Below are positions 42,690 through 51,682 of a DNA stretch of 64,000 bases, in pieces (within the stretch, counting starts at the first letter, position 1; each line of letters opens with the position of its first letter). Below the pieces are notes generated by a model. That model was not told the DNA's origin. It did not search any database and saw only the letters and a list, made by a program, of their open reading frames with translations. This DNA comes from Ralstonia mannitolilytica (GTDB taxonomy: Bacteria; Pseudomonadota; Gammaproteobacteria; Burkholderiales; Burkholderiaceae), in assembly GCF_905397375.1 (NCBI RefSeq), contig NZ_CAJPVG010000004.1, positions 1 through 64,000 of the forward strand, given 5' to 3'. The translations under genes and the position numbers were made by a program.

Positions 42690-43913
42690 TCACGGCTCGC
42701 GCCTGAATGGCGAGCGGTCCGTCAGTTCATCGCGATACGCCTGCATGCCCGCCGTTTCCCGCTCCAGGAACCGGCTCACCGCATCGGCAAAGGCCGGGTG
42801 CGCCAGCCAATGCGCCGACAGCGTCGCCACAGGCTCGAACCCGCGCGCCATCTTGTGCTCGCCCTGGGCGCCGCCCTCGAATGTGCGGATGCCGTGTTCG
42901 ATGCAATACGCCAGTGGCTGGTAATACGCGGTCTCGAAGTGCAGGCAGGGGTGATGTTCGACCGCCCCCCAGTACCTTCCATACATGACCGAAGCCTCCG
43001 GCCGCCTGTCGATCACCAGCAGCGCGCTGGCGATGTCGTTGCCGTCGCGCGAGGCAATCACGAGCAGCAGGTTCTCCGGCATCGTCTGGCCGATCTGCTG
43101 GAAGAACGCCAGGTTCAGGTACGGCGACGAGTGATGCTCACGATAGGTCGCCCGATAGCAGCGGTGGAAAAAGCGCCAGTCGGCTTCGGTGGCCGCGGCG
43201 CCCGGCACATGGCGGAACGTGATGCCGGCCTCGCGCACCCGCCGGCGTTCCGCGCGGATGTTCTTGCGCTTTTTCTGCTCCAACGCGCCGAGGAAGTCGT
43301 CAAAGCTGGCAAACCCGGCGTTGCACCAGTGGAACTGCACGCCCTCGCGCAGCAGCATGCCGGCCGCGCGCATCTGCTCGGCCTCATCAGCGGTCGGGAA
43401 GAGCACGTGCAGCGACGACAGCTCGCTCTGGCGCGCGATGGCGAGCAGCGTGGCGAGCAGCGCCGCCCGTGAAGCCGCATCGCGCGCCAGGAGACGGGCA
43501 CCCTGCACCGGCGTGAACGGCACGGCCGACAGCCATTTCGGGTAGTACTCCAGCCCGTGCTGCGCATACGCGTTGGCCCACGCCCAGTCGAAGACGTATT
43601 CGCCGTAGGAGTGGCCCTTCACATACAGCGGCATGGCCGCGGCCAGCACATCGCCATCGGAGGTGGGCTCCCACAGCGTCAGGTATTGCGGCGACCAGCC
43701 GGTTTCCGGTGAGGCGCTGCCGCTTTCGTGCAGTGCCTGCAGGAAGTCGAAGCGCAGAAATGGCGTGGCTTCGGGCTGCAGGGCCAGCAGGGCGTCCCAC
43801 GCGACGCGGCCGATGTCGCGCAGATCGGTCACGAGCTGCGTGCGATAATTGGCCGATTCGTGTCGCGAACCAGTGCGAGCTTCGGGCCCGGGAAAAAGGG
43901 GGCGAGAGGTCAT
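42690..43913 (-). CDS. FemAB-like (DUF482) acyltransferase-fold protein
   Basis: A 407-residue cytoplasmic protein of the peptidogalycan/FemAB-like family (GNAT-type fold). Diagnostic parts are ATPFLRFDFLQALHESGS, WANAYAQHGLEYYPKW, CNAGFASFDDFLGAL, KKRKNIRAERR and the C-terminal FEGGAQGEHKMARGFEP. The function is not established; acyl or aminoacyl transfer is inferred from fold. I start it at ATG 43913 because the frame upstream runs antisense into nadE. It diverges from nadE with a 54-base gap. Confidence 0.85.
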   Translation of the reverse strand: MTSRPLFPGPEARTGSRHESANYRTQLVTDLRDIGRVAWDALLALQPEATPFLRFDFLQALHESGSASPETGWSPQYLTLWEPTSDGDVLAAAMPLYVKGHSYGEYVFDWAWANAYAQHGLEYYPKWLSAVPFTPVQGARLLARDAASRAALLATLLAIARQSELSSLHVLFPTADEAEQMRAAGMLLREGVQFHWCNAGFASFDDFLGALEQKKRKNIRAERRRVREAGITFRHVPGAAATEADWRFFHRCYRATYREHHSSPYLNLAFFQQIGQTMPENLLLVIASRDGNDIASALLVIDRRPEASVMYGRYWGAVEHHPCLHFETAYYQPLAYCIEHGIRTFEGGAQGEHKMARGFEPVATLSAHWLAHPAFADAVSRFLERETAGMQAYRDELTDRSPFRREP

Positions 43914-43967
43914 GCCGCCGATTCTAATTCCAGCCCGGAATGCCGCGCTTGCCTTCCACATACCCCC

Positions 43968-45605
43968 ATGACCGTCACAGTCGCTCTTGCACAGATCAAC
44001 TGCACCGTCGGCGATTTCGCCGGCAATGCCGCCCGCATCGTTGCCGCCGCACGTGAGGCGCACCAGGCCGGTGCGCGCATTCTGGTTACGCCGGAACTTT
44101 CGCTCACCGGCTATCCGCCCGAAGACCTGCTGTTGCGCCCGGCGTTCATCGACGCCAGCGCGCGTGCGCTGGACGCGCTGATCGCAGAGTTGGCGGCGTT
44201 TGCAGGCCTGCACGTGCTGATCGGGCATCCGCAGGTCTCGCTGGAGCCCCCGGCGCCGGGCGTGCTGCCCAAGCCCACCAACGCCTGCACCGTGGCCGCC
44301 GATGGCCGCGTGGTCGGCCGCTACCACAAGCTCGATCTGCCCAATAGCGAGGTCTTTGACGAAAAGCGCTACTTCCAGCCCGGCACCGAGCCCTTCGTGT
44401 TCGAGGTGGATGGCACGCGGTTCGGCGTCATCATCTGCGAAGACGCGTGGTACCCCACGGCCACGGCCTACGCCAAGGCCGCTGGCGCGCAGGTGGTGCT
44501 GATCCCCAACGCGTCGCCGTATCACCTCGACAAGGAAGACCTGCGCGAGCAGATTATCGGCGCGCGCGTGAAGGAATCGAGCTTGCCGCATGTGTATGCG
44601 AACCTCGTCGGCGGGCAGGACGAGCTCGTGTTCGACGGCGGCTCCTTCGTGCTCGATGCCGACGGCAAGGTGGTCGTGCAGATGGGCCAGTTTGTCGAAG
44701 GCCTCGGCTATGCGCAGTTCGACGGCGGCAAGGCGCTGCCCGGCACGATCGTGCCCGAGGCGCCGCTGGAAGCGCAGGTGTACGAAGCACTCAAGCTCGG
44801 CGTGCGCGATTACCTCGGCAAGAACGGTTTTCCGGGCGCGATCATTGGTCTTTCTGGCGGGGTCGACTCCGCCCTCGTGCTGGCGATTGCCGTCGATGCG
44901 CTGGGCGCCGACCGCGTGCGCGCCGTCATGATGCCGTCGCGCTACACGGCCGACATCTCCTGGCTCGATGCGCGCGACATGGCCGCCCGCCTCGGCGTGC
45001 AATACGACGAAATCCCCATCGCGCCGATGTTCGACGCGTTCAAGGGTGCGCTGGCGGAGGAATTCCGCGACCTCCCGGAAGACGCCACGGAAGAGAACAT
45101 CCAGGCGCGCATTCGAGGCACGCTGCTGATGGCGCTGTCCAACAAGTCCGGCCGCATCGTGCTGACCACCGGCAATAAAAGCGAGATGGCGGTCGGCTAC
45201 TGCACGCTGTACGGCGACATGGCCGGCGGCTTTGCGGTCATCAAGGACATCTTCAAGACGCTGGTCTACCGGCTGTGCCGCTACCGCAATACGCTGTCGG
45301 ACGTGATTCCCGAGCGCATCCTCACGCGCGCGCCGTCAGCCGAGCTGCGTGAAAACCAGACCGACCAGGACAGCCTGCCCGAATACGATGCGCTCGATGC
45401 CATCGTGCAGCGTTACATGGAGCAGAACCAGCCGGTGGCCGACATCATCGCGGCCGGCTTTGCCGCGGCCGACGTGCAGAAGATCGTGCGTCTCATCAAG
45501 ATCAACGAGTACAAGCGCCGTCAGGCCCCGGTGGGCATCCGCGTCACGCAGCGGGCGTTCGGCCGGGATTGGCGGTATCCGATCACCTCGCGCTTCAAGG
45601 AATAG
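43968..45605 (+). CDS. nadE: Glutamine-dependent NAD+ synthetase
   Basis: Makes NAD+ from deamido-NAD+ using glutamine. The 545-residue protein has an N-terminal nitrilase-type amidase (about 1-260: TPELSLTGYPPEDLL, YHKLDLPN and ICEDAWYP carry the Glu-Lys-Cys triad). The C-terminal synthetase has the PP-loop GLSGGVDSALVLAIA and TTGNKSEMAVGYCTLYGD. The start at ATG 43968 fits the family. The methyltransferase and PII genes follow within 25 bases. Confidence 0.96.
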   Translation: MTVTVALAQINCTVGDFAGNAARIVAAAREAHQAGARILVTPELSLTGYPPEDLLLRPAFIDASARALDALIAELAAFAGLHVLIGHPQVSLEPPAPGVLPKPTNACTVAADGRVVGRYHKLDLPNSEVFDEKRYFQPGTEPFVFEVDGTRFGVIICEDAWYPTATAYAKAAGAQVVLIPNASPYHLDKEDLREQIIGARVKESSLPHVYANLVGGQDELVFDGGSFVLDADGKVVVQMGQFVEGLGYAQFDGGKALPGTIVPEAPLEAQVYEALKLGVRDYLGKNGFPGAIIGLSGGVDSALVLAIAVDALGADRVRAVMMPSRYTADISWLDARDMAARLGVQYDEIPIAPMFDAFKGALAEEFRDLPEDATEENIQARIRGTLLMALSNKSGRIVLTTGNKSEMAVGYCTLYGDMAGGFAVIKDIFKTLVYRLCRYRNTLSDVIPERILTRAPSAELRENQTDQDSLPEYDALDAIVQRYMEQNQPVADIIAAGFAAADVQKIVRLIKINEYKRRQAPVGIRVTQRAFGRDWRYPITSRFKE

Positions 45606-45614
45606 GCCGACGCC

Positions 45615-46241
45615 ATGCTCGACTACTACGCCAGGCGCGCCCCCGAATACGAAGGCATCTATGCGAAGCCGGAGCGGCAGGGCGATCTGGCGTGGCTGAA
45701 GGCGCGCGTGCGCGACATCACGCGTGGTGCACGGGTGCTGGACCTGGCGTGCGGCACCGGCTTCTGGACCGAGGCCATGGCGGACGCGCGCAGCATCGTC
45801 GGCGCCGACTACAACGACACCGTGCTGCGTATCGCGCGCGACAAGCGCATCGCCGGGGCGTCCTTCGTGCGTGCGGACAACGATGCGCTGCCGTTCGTGC
45901 CCGGTGCGTTTGATGTGATGACCGCAGGATGCTGGTGGTCGCATGTGCCGCTGCAGCGTTTGCGTGCACACGTCGAAGGGTTGCACCGCGTCGTCGGGCC
46001 AGGCGTACGCGTGCTCTGGTTCGACAACCAGTATGTGGCCGGCTCCAGCACGCCCATCGCCTACCGCGACGAACATGGCAACACGTGGCAGCGTCGCCCC
46101 CTGCAGGACGGCACCGAGCACGATGTGCTGAAGAACTTTCCCGACGACCCCGTGCTGCTGCAGACGGTGGCCGGCATCGGCAGGGATGTGCGCGTCACCC
46201 GCCTCCAGTATTATTGGACGCTTGAATACCTCACCAACTAG
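45615..46241 (+). CDS. Class I SAM-dependent methyltransferase
   Basis: A 208-residue enzyme with the SAM-binding motif VLDLACGTGFWTEAMA (about 41-56), the acidic GADYND and the ADNDALPFVPGAFD motif II. The substrate is unknown. It is spaced 9 bases after nadE and 15 before the PII gene, so it is in the same transcript. Confidence 0.85.
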   Translation: MLDYYARRAPEYEGIYAKPERQGDLAWLKARVRDITRGARVLDLACGTGFWTEAMADARSIVGADYNDTVLRIARDKRIAGASFVRADNDALPFVPGAFDVMTAGCWWSHVPLQRLRAHVEGLHRVVGPGVRVLWFDNQYVAGSSTPIAYRDEHGNTWQRRPLQDGTEHDVLKNFPDDPVLLQTVAGIGRDVRVTRLQYYWTLEYLTN

Positions 46242-46256
46242 TTTGCGAGACACCCC

Positions 46257-46595
46257 ATGAAACAGATCACCGCCATCATCAAGCCCTTCAAACTGGACGA
46301 AGTGCGCGAGTCGCTCGCCGACGTGGGGGTGACCGGGCTGACCGTCACCGAAGTCAAGGGTTTCGGCCGGCAGAAGGGCCACACCGAGCTGTATCGCGGC
46401 GCCGAATACGTGGTCGACTTCCTGCCGAAGATCAAGATCGAGGTGGTGGTGGCCGACAGCCAGGTCGAGAACGTGATCGATACCATCGTCAAGGCTGCCA
46501 AGACGGGCAAGATCGGCGACGGCAAGATTTTCGTGATGCCGGTGGAGCAGGTGATCCGCATCCGCACCGGCGAGAAGGACGAAGCCGCCGTGTAA
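46257..46595 (+). CDS. glnB: Nitrogen regulatory protein P-II
   Basis: Trimeric signal protein that senses 2-oxoglutarate, ATP/ADP and, through uridylylation, glutamine. The 112-residue product has the T-loop ELYRGAEYVVDF with Tyr51, the uridylylation site, and the C-terminal KIGDGKIFVMPVEQVIRIRTGE. By sequence it is GlnB/GlnK type. No amtB follows, so I prefer glnB, though glnK is possible. It lies downstream of nadE, whose ammonia-yielding glutaminase links it to nitrogen metabolism. Confidence 0.95.
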   Translation: MKQITAIIKPFKLDEVRESLADVGVTGLTVTEVKGFGRQKGHTELYRGAEYVVDFLPKIKIEVVVADSQVENVIDTIVKAAKTGKIGDGKIFVMPVEQVIRIRTGEKDEAAV

Positions 46596-46604
46596 GCGGT
46601 TCTT

Positions 46605-46626
46605 GGCCGGCGTGCCAACGCCGGCC
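46605..46626. terminator. Hairpin between converging glnB and TRIC-like gene
   Basis: A perfect 8-bp stem GGCCGGCG/CGCCGGCC with a 6-base loop fills the 39-base gap between the two converging stops. It lacks a T-run, so its strength as a terminator is doubtful. Confidence 0.4.
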
Positions 46627-46634
46627 GGTGTCGA

Positions 46635-47255
46635 TCAGCGCGGCAGGGTGATGTTCCAGCGCAGCGCCACCAGCCGCCCGATCACGATCGCCAGCGTGGC
46701 GATCACCACGGATACGCTCGGCAGCAGGTCCGTATGCGTCAGCCCGACGTAGAGGAAGCACCCGAGAAATGCGCACGTCGCGTACGGGTGGTTGTCCCGC
46801 AGCAGCATGGGCACTTCATTGCAGACGACATCGCGCAGCAGGCCGCCAAAGGCCGCCGTGATGACGCCCATCATCACCGAGACGAAGACCGGCACGCCCG
46901 CATCCAGCGCCAGCTGCGTGCCAAGCACGCCAAAGAGCCCGAGGCCGATGGCATCGGTCACGATCAGCAGGCGGTCCGAGACCAATTGGCTTACCAGCCG
47001 GATCACCCAGTTGGCGAACAGGCTCATCACGAACAGCGCCAGCAGGTAGTGCTCGTGTTCCACCCAGTAGAAGGGCCGGCGATCGAGCAGCAGATCGCGT
47101 AGCGTGCCGCCGCCAAACGCGGTGAGGAACGCCACGATGAACGCGCCCACGGCATCGAGCCGTCGCCGCTTCGCCTCGGCCAGCCCCGAGATGGCAAACG
47201 AGAAGACCGCGAGGATCTCCATCCAGTGCATGACGAGTTCCAGGCGCGAGTGCAT
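46635..47255 (-). CDS. TRIC/UPF0126-family membrane protein
   Basis: A 206-residue inner-membrane protein of about seven helices with two internal repeats. Each repeat carries a glycine-rich turn: FLTAFGGGTLRDLLL near 43-57 and ITAAFGGLLRDVV near 135-147. The family includes trimeric cation channels, so potassium or other cation transport is likely. ATG 47255 and ATG 47231 are both possible starts; neither has a strong ribosome site. Confidence 0.88.
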   Translation of the reverse strand: MHSRLELVMHWMEILAVFSFAISGLAEAKRRRLDAVGAFIVAFLTAFGGGTLRDLLLDRRPFYWVEHEHYLLALFVMSLFANWVIRLVSQLVSDRLLIVTDAIGLGLFGVLGTQLALDAGVPVFVSVMMGVITAAFGGLLRDVVCNEVPMLLRDNHPYATCAFLGCFLYVGLTHTDLLPSVSVVIATLAIVIGRLVALRWNITLPR

Positions 47256-47292
47256 GGGCGTGCTGTTCTTGTTGTATCGACTGGGTGCTGCT

Positions 47293-47958
47293 TCAGGAGC
47301 CGTGCGGCTGGCGCAGCAGCACCAGCACCGCGCCGGCGCCGCCGGCCGTGTTGCGCGGCTCGACGAAGGCGATCACTTCTTCCTTCTGCACCAGCCAGGA
47401 ACGCACCTTGCCCTTGAGCACGGGCGTCCGGTCGGGCGAGCCAAGGCCCTTGCCGTGGATCACGCGCACGCAGCGGATGCCGCGCTGCACCGCCCGGCGC
47501 AGGAACCCCGCCAGCGCCTCGCGGGCTTCATCGCGGCGCAGGCCATGCAGGTCGATCTGGTCTTGCGTGGCCCACTCGCCGCGGCGCAGTTTCTTCAGTA
47601 CGTCGGCGCCGATGCCGGGGCGGCGGTACGACAGCGTGTCGTCGGTGTCGAGCAGGTTGTCCACGTCGAATTCGTCCGACAGGGAGGCATCGAGCACGCG
47701 CTTGTCTTCGGCGCGCGAGTGCACCGGGTCGGGGGCCGGAGGATTGCGCGGATGCTCCACGCGCCTGTTCTGGCGCAGCGCACTGACCTCGCCGATGCTG
47801 GCGCGGAAGATGTTGGCCTCTTCGGCCGCCTGGCGTGCCGCCGCTTCGGCGCGCTGGCGTTCGGCTTCACGGGCCTCGGTCTCGTGCTTGAGCTGCTCGC
47901 GCAGCTTGGCAAGATCGGTCAGCCCGAGCTTGTTGGCGGGAGTGGAGGCGCGTTTCAT
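47293..47958 (-). CDS. Smr-domain protein
   Basis: A 221-residue protein. The N-terminal half is a charged coiled coil (about 15-50). The C-terminal Smr domain has DQIDLHGLRRDEAREAL (the DLHG motif) and VRVIHGKGLGS (the HGKG motif), the nuclease-type core of small MutS-related proteins. It probably acts on nucleic acid, possibly in ribosome rescue or recombination; which one cannot be told here. A near-consensus promoter precedes it. Confidence 0.9.
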   Translation of the reverse strand: MKRASTPANKLGLTDLAKLREQLKHETEAREAERQRAEAAARQAAEEANIFRASIGEVSALRQNRRVEHPRNPPAPDPVHSRAEDKRVLDASLSDEFDVDNLLDTDDTLSYRRPGIGADVLKKLRRGEWATQDQIDLHGLRRDEAREALAGFLRRAVQRGIRCVRVIHGKGLGSPDRTPVLKGKVRSWLVQKEEVIAFVEPRNTAGGAGAVLVLLRQPHGS

Positions 47959-47990
47959 GGCGAAGGGCAGATCAGGTGGACCGTGCGTGG

Positions 47991-48017
47991 ATTATACGAA
48001 TGCGCCGCACATGGCAA
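47991..48017 (-). promoter_or_regulatory. Candidate promoter of the Smr gene
   Basis: On the minus strand TTGCCA is followed after 15 bases by a perfect TATAAT (47991-47996 on the plus strand as ATTATA), about 33 bases before the Smr ATG. The -35 box directly abuts the trxB terminator stem, so termination and initiation are packed together. Confidence 0.5.
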
Positions 48018-48045
48018 AGCGGCCGATGGTCGCCCATCGGCCGCT
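48018..48045 (-). terminator. Terminator of trxB
   Basis: A perfect 12-bp stem (AGCGGCCGATGG/CCATCGGCCGCT, 4-base loop) lies 23 bases past the trxB stop on the minus strand and is followed by TTTG only. It is strong in pairing but has a short T-tract. Confidence 0.65.
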
Positions 48046-48067
48046 GCCAGGACGGGGCGCAGCCCGC

Positions 48068-49027
48068 TTAGTTCTGCAGGCCCTCCAGGTAGCGCTGCGC
48101 GTCCAGCGCGGCCATGCAGCCCGTGCCGGCGCTGGTGATGGCCTGGCGGTAGATGTGGTCCTGCACGTCGCCGGCGGCGAACACGCCAGGGATGTTTGTG
48201 GCCGTGGCCATACCGTCCAGGCCGCTCTTCGTGCGGATGTAGCCCGTGTCGTTCATCTCGAGCTGACCCTTGAAGATGTCGGTGTTCGGCTTGTGGCCGA
48301 TGGCGATGAACACGCCCGCCACCTTGATCTCTTCGGTCTTGCCTTCATTTTCGTTGGTGCCCTTGAGGCGGGCGCCAGTGACACCGGACTCGTCGCCGAG
48401 GATCTCGTCGAGCACCATGTTCGTCCGGAGCTCGATCTTGCCTTTCTTCTCCTGCTCGTGCAGGCGGTCGACCAGGATCGGCTCGGCGCGGAACTTGTCG
48501 CGGCGGTGGATGAGCGTGACCTTGCTGGCGATGTTCGACAGGTACAGCGCTTCTTCCACGGCGGTGTTGCCGCCGCCCACCACGGCCACTTCCTGGCCCT
48601 TGTAGAAGAAGCCGTCGCAGGTGGCGCATGCGGACACGCCGCGGCCCGCGAACTTCTCTTCCGACGGCAGGCCGAGGTACTGCGCCGAGGCGCCGGTGGA
48701 GATGATCAGCGCGTCGCAGGTGTACTCGCCGGAATCGCCGATCAGGCGGATCGGCTTTTCATGCAGATGCGCAGTGTGGATGTGGTCGAACAGCACCTCG
48801 GTCTTGAAACGCTCGGCGTGCTCCAGGAAGCGCTGCATCAGCTCGGGGCCTTGCAGGTGCTCCTTGTCGGCGGGCCAGTTTTCAACGTCGGTGGTGGTCA
48901 TGAGCTGGCCACCCTGGGCCAGGCCCGTGATCAGCACCGGGTTCAGGTTGGCCCGGGCGGCGTAGATGGCGGCCGTGTAGCCGGCGGGGCCGGAGCCGAG
49001 AATCAGCACTTTTGCGTGTTTTGCCAT
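48068..49027 (-). CDS. trxB: Thioredoxin reductase
   Basis: FAD enzyme reducing thioredoxin with NADPH. The 319-residue protein has the FAD motif GSGPAGYTAAIYAARA (11-26), the redox-active CATC (Cys134/Cys137), the NADPH motif GGGNTAVEEALYL and the C-terminal FAD motif GVFAAGDVQDHIYRQ. The length is standard. It has its own -10 box and terminator. Confidence 0.97.
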   Translation of the reverse strand: MAKHAKVLILGSGPAGYTAAIYAARANLNPVLITGLAQGGQLMTTTDVENWPADKEHLQGPELMQRFLEHAERFKTEVLFDHIHTAHLHEKPIRLIGDSGEYTCDALIISTGASAQYLGLPSEEKFAGRGVSACATCDGFFYKGQEVAVVGGGNTAVEEALYLSNIASKVTLIHRRDKFRAEPILVDRLHEQEKKGKIELRTNMVLDEILGDESGVTGARLKGTNENEGKTEEIKVAGVFIAIGHKPNTDIFKGQLEMNDTGYIRTKSGLDGMATATNIPGVFAAGDVQDHIYRQAITSAGTGCMAALDAQRYLEGLQN

Positions 49028-49111
49028 GATGCGTTCGGTTTGTGCGCGGCACGGGGTGAAGGGTGAAAGTAAAGCGGCCGCCGTGCAGGCTAGGTGAGGG
49101 TGATGGCCGCC

Positions 49112-49117
49112 ATTATA
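49112..49117 (-). promoter_or_regulatory. Consensus -10 box of trxB
   Basis: TATAAT on the minus strand, about 85 bases before the trxB ATG. The -35 region is not recognisable. On the plus strand a TACAAT at 49176-49181 may serve ftsK. Confidence 0.45.
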
Positions 49118-49250
49118 AAGTGGGCCCCCCTCGTCCGCCCGGTTGTAAATTCCAATGGCGGTGATAGGGCCGCGTTACAATCGTTGCCATCGCATTCGTG
49201 CAGTCCCAAGCCGCGCGGCCCACCTGCCGGGCGGCATATCCGTCTCCCGC

Positions 49251-51593
49251 ATGGCCCGAGCTTCCACCACTCCGACGACCCGTACCGACCCCGCCGCACT
49301 GCCCTCCCGCATCGGGCGGCTGCTGGGCGAGGTCCGCTGGTTCCTGTTGCTGGCGGTGACCATCGCCTTCCTGATCATCCTCCTGTCATACAACAGGGCC
49401 GATCCCGGCTTCACCCACGCCAGCCAGGTCGACCAGATCCGCAACCTGGGCGGCCGCGTGGGCGCGTGGCTGGCCGATCTGCTGCTGTTTGTCTTTGGCG
49501 CGTCGGCCTACTGGTGGGCGGTGCTGCTGGTGCGCAAGGTGTGGCGCGGCTGGCGCGAGCTGATGTCGGACGAGCGCCTGCCCCGCACGGCCATGCCGCG
49601 CGTTGACGCCAGCGTCACGTGGATCGGCTTTGCGCTGATTTTGGCTTCCAGCATGGGCCTGGAAGCCATCCGCATGTACAGCATGCACATGAAGCTGCCG
49701 CGTGCGCCTGGCGGCGTGCTGGGCGACCTGATCGGCGGGGCGATGCAGCATTCGCTCGGCTTTACCGGCGGCACACTGGCGCTGCTGTTTGCGTTTCTGG
49801 TGGGGCTGTCGCTGTTCTTCCACTTTTCGTGGCTGAACCTCGCCGAGCAGATCGGCGCGGGCGTCGAGATGCTGTTCGTCGGCTTCAAGACGCGCCGCGA
49901 GAGCAAGCAGGACCGGGCCATCGGCGAGGCCGCCAAGGTCGAGCGCGAAGAGGTGGTCGAAACCCGCCGCGTGCGCATTGAAGAATCGCCGCCGGTGCAG
50001 ATCGTGCGCCCGGCCGCCGTGGTCAAGAGCGAGCGTGTGGAGCGCGAGAAGCAGCAGCCGCTGTTTGTCGACATTCACGATTCCGACCTGCCGCCGCTGG
50101 CGCTGCTTGATCCGGTTCCGCCCGTGGTGGAAACCGTGAGCGCCGAGACGCTGGAATTCACCTCGCGCCTGATCGAGAAGAAGCTCAAGGATTTCGGCGT
50201 GGAAGTGCAGGTGGTGGCGGCCTATCCGGGCCCGGTCATCACGCGCTATGAAATCGAGCCCGCCACGGGCGTGAAGGGCAGCCAGATCGTCAACCTGGCG
50301 AAGGACTTGGCGCGTTCGCTGTCGCTGGTGTCGATCCGCGTAGTCGAGACGATTCCGGGCAAGAACTACATGGGCCTAGAGCTGCCGAACCCCAAGCGCC
50401 AGGCCGTGCGCCTGTCGGAGATTCTCGGTTCGCAGGTCTACAACGAGAGCGCATCGCAACTCACGCTCGCGCTGGGCAAGGACATCGCCGGCAAGCCGGT
50501 GGTGGCCGACCTGGCAAAGATGCCGCACTGCATGGTGGCCGGCACCACGGGTTCCGGCAAGTCGGTCGGCATCAACGCGATGATCCTGTCGCTGCTGTAC
50601 AAGGCGAAGGCCGACGCGGTGCGCCTGATCCTGATTGACCCGAAGATGCTGGAACTGAGCATCTACGAAGGCATTCCGCACCTGCTGTGCCCGGTCGTGA
50701 CGGACATGCGCCAGGCCGGCCACGCGCTCAACTGGGCCGTGGGCGAAATGGAGCGCCGCTACAAGCTCATGAGCAAGATGGGCGTGCGCAACCTGGCCGG
50801 CTTCAACAAGAAGATCGAAGAAGCCGCCGCGCGCGAAGAAAAGATTCCCAACCCGTTCAGCCTCACGCCCGACGCGCCGGAGCCGCTCGACAAGCTGCCG
50901 ATGATCGTCATCGTGATCGACGAACTGGCCGACCTGATGATGGTGGTCGGCAAGAAGGTCGAAGAGCTGATCGCGCGGATTGCGCAGAAGGCGCGTGCGG
51001 CCGGCATCCACCTCGTGCTGGCGACGCAGCGTCCGTCGGTGGACGTGATCACGGGCCTGATCAAGGCCAACGTGCCGACGCGGATCGCGTTCCAGGTCAG
51101 CAGCAAGATCGACTCGCGCACGATTCTCGACCAGCAGGGTGCCGAAGCGCTGCTCGGCATGGGCGACATGCTGTACCTGGCGCCCGGCACCGGCTTGCCG
51201 GTGCGCGTGCACGGCGCGTTCGTGTCGGACGACGAAGTGCATCGCGTGGTGGAAAACCTCAAGGCGCAGGGCGAGCCGAACTACATCGAGGGCATTCTCG
51301 AAGGCGGTGTGGCCGACGACGGCGGCGGCGACGGGTTCGGCGGCGGCGCAGGCATTGCAGGCGGCGGTGGCGGCGAAGCCGACCCGCTGTACGACCAGGC
51401 GGTCGACGTGGTGCTCAAGAACCGGCGCGCGTCGATCTCGCTGGTGCAGCGTCACCTGCGCATCGGCTACAACCGCGCCGCGCGCCTGCTCGAAGACATG
51501 GAAAAGGCGGGGCTTGTGTCCGCCATGTCGGGCAACGGCAACCGCGAAATCCTGGCGCCCAATCGCAACGGCAACGTCGTCGAAGAGGAATGA
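49251..51593 (+). CDS. ftsK: DNA translocase FtsK
   Basis: Septal DNA pump that segregates chromosome ends and activates XerCD. The 780-residue protein has four or so N-terminal membrane helices (about 25-215) and a short linker. The motor has Walker A GTTGSGKSVG (431-440) and Walker B MIVIVIDELADLMMV. The C-terminal gamma winged helix (RRASISLVQRHLRIGYNRAARL) reads KOPS sites. A glycine-rich stretch lies just before the gamma domain. I start at ATG 49251 (MARASTTPTTRT); the frame is open 32 codons upstream. lolA follows after 89 bases. Confidence 0.95.
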   Translation: MARASTTPTTRTDPAALPSRIGRLLGEVRWFLLLAVTIAFLIILLSYNRADPGFTHASQVDQIRNLGGRVGAWLADLLLFVFGASAYWWAVLLVRKVWRGWRELMSDERLPRTAMPRVDASVTWIGFALILASSMGLEAIRMYSMHMKLPRAPGGVLGDLIGGAMQHSLGFTGGTLALLFAFLVGLSLFFHFSWLNLAEQIGAGVEMLFVGFKTRRESKQDRAIGEAAKVEREEVVETRRVRIEESPPVQIVRPAAVVKSERVEREKQQPLFVDIHDSDLPPLALLDPVPPVVETVSAETLEFTSRLIEKKLKDFGVEVQVVAAYPGPVITRYEIEPATGVKGSQIVNLAKDLARSLSLVSIRVVETIPGKNYMGLELPNPKRQAVRLSEILGSQVYNESASQLTLALGKDIAGKPVVADLAKMPHCMVAGTTGSGKSVGINAMILSLLYKAKADAVRLILIDPKMLELSIYEGIPHLLCPVVTDMRQAGHALNWAVGEMERRYKLMSKMGVRNLAGFNKKIEEAAAREEKIPNPFSLTPDAPEPLDKLPMIVIVIDELADLMMVVGKKVEELIARIAQKARAAGIHLVLATQRPSVDVITGLIKANVPTRIAFQVSSKIDSRTILDQQGAEALLGMGDMLYLAPGTGLPVRVHGAFVSDDEVHRVVENLKAQGEPNYIEGILEGGVADDGGGDGFGGGAGIAGGGGGEADPLYDQAVDVVLKNRRASISLVQRHLRIGYNRAARLLEDMEKAGLVSAMSGNGNREILAPNRNGNVVEEE

Positions 51594-51682
51594 CGCTGCC
51601 GTTACATCGCGTTACCGCGCGAGTGGAATGTTCCGGCGCGCTCGACGACTAACCACCACATCAACTGCTTACCGGGATTCCG

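Noticed and set aside
43914..45002. N-terminal extension of the FemAB-like protein to 770 residues
   Set aside because: The added 363 codons are antisense to nadE and lack family similarity; the family length fits the ATG at 43913.
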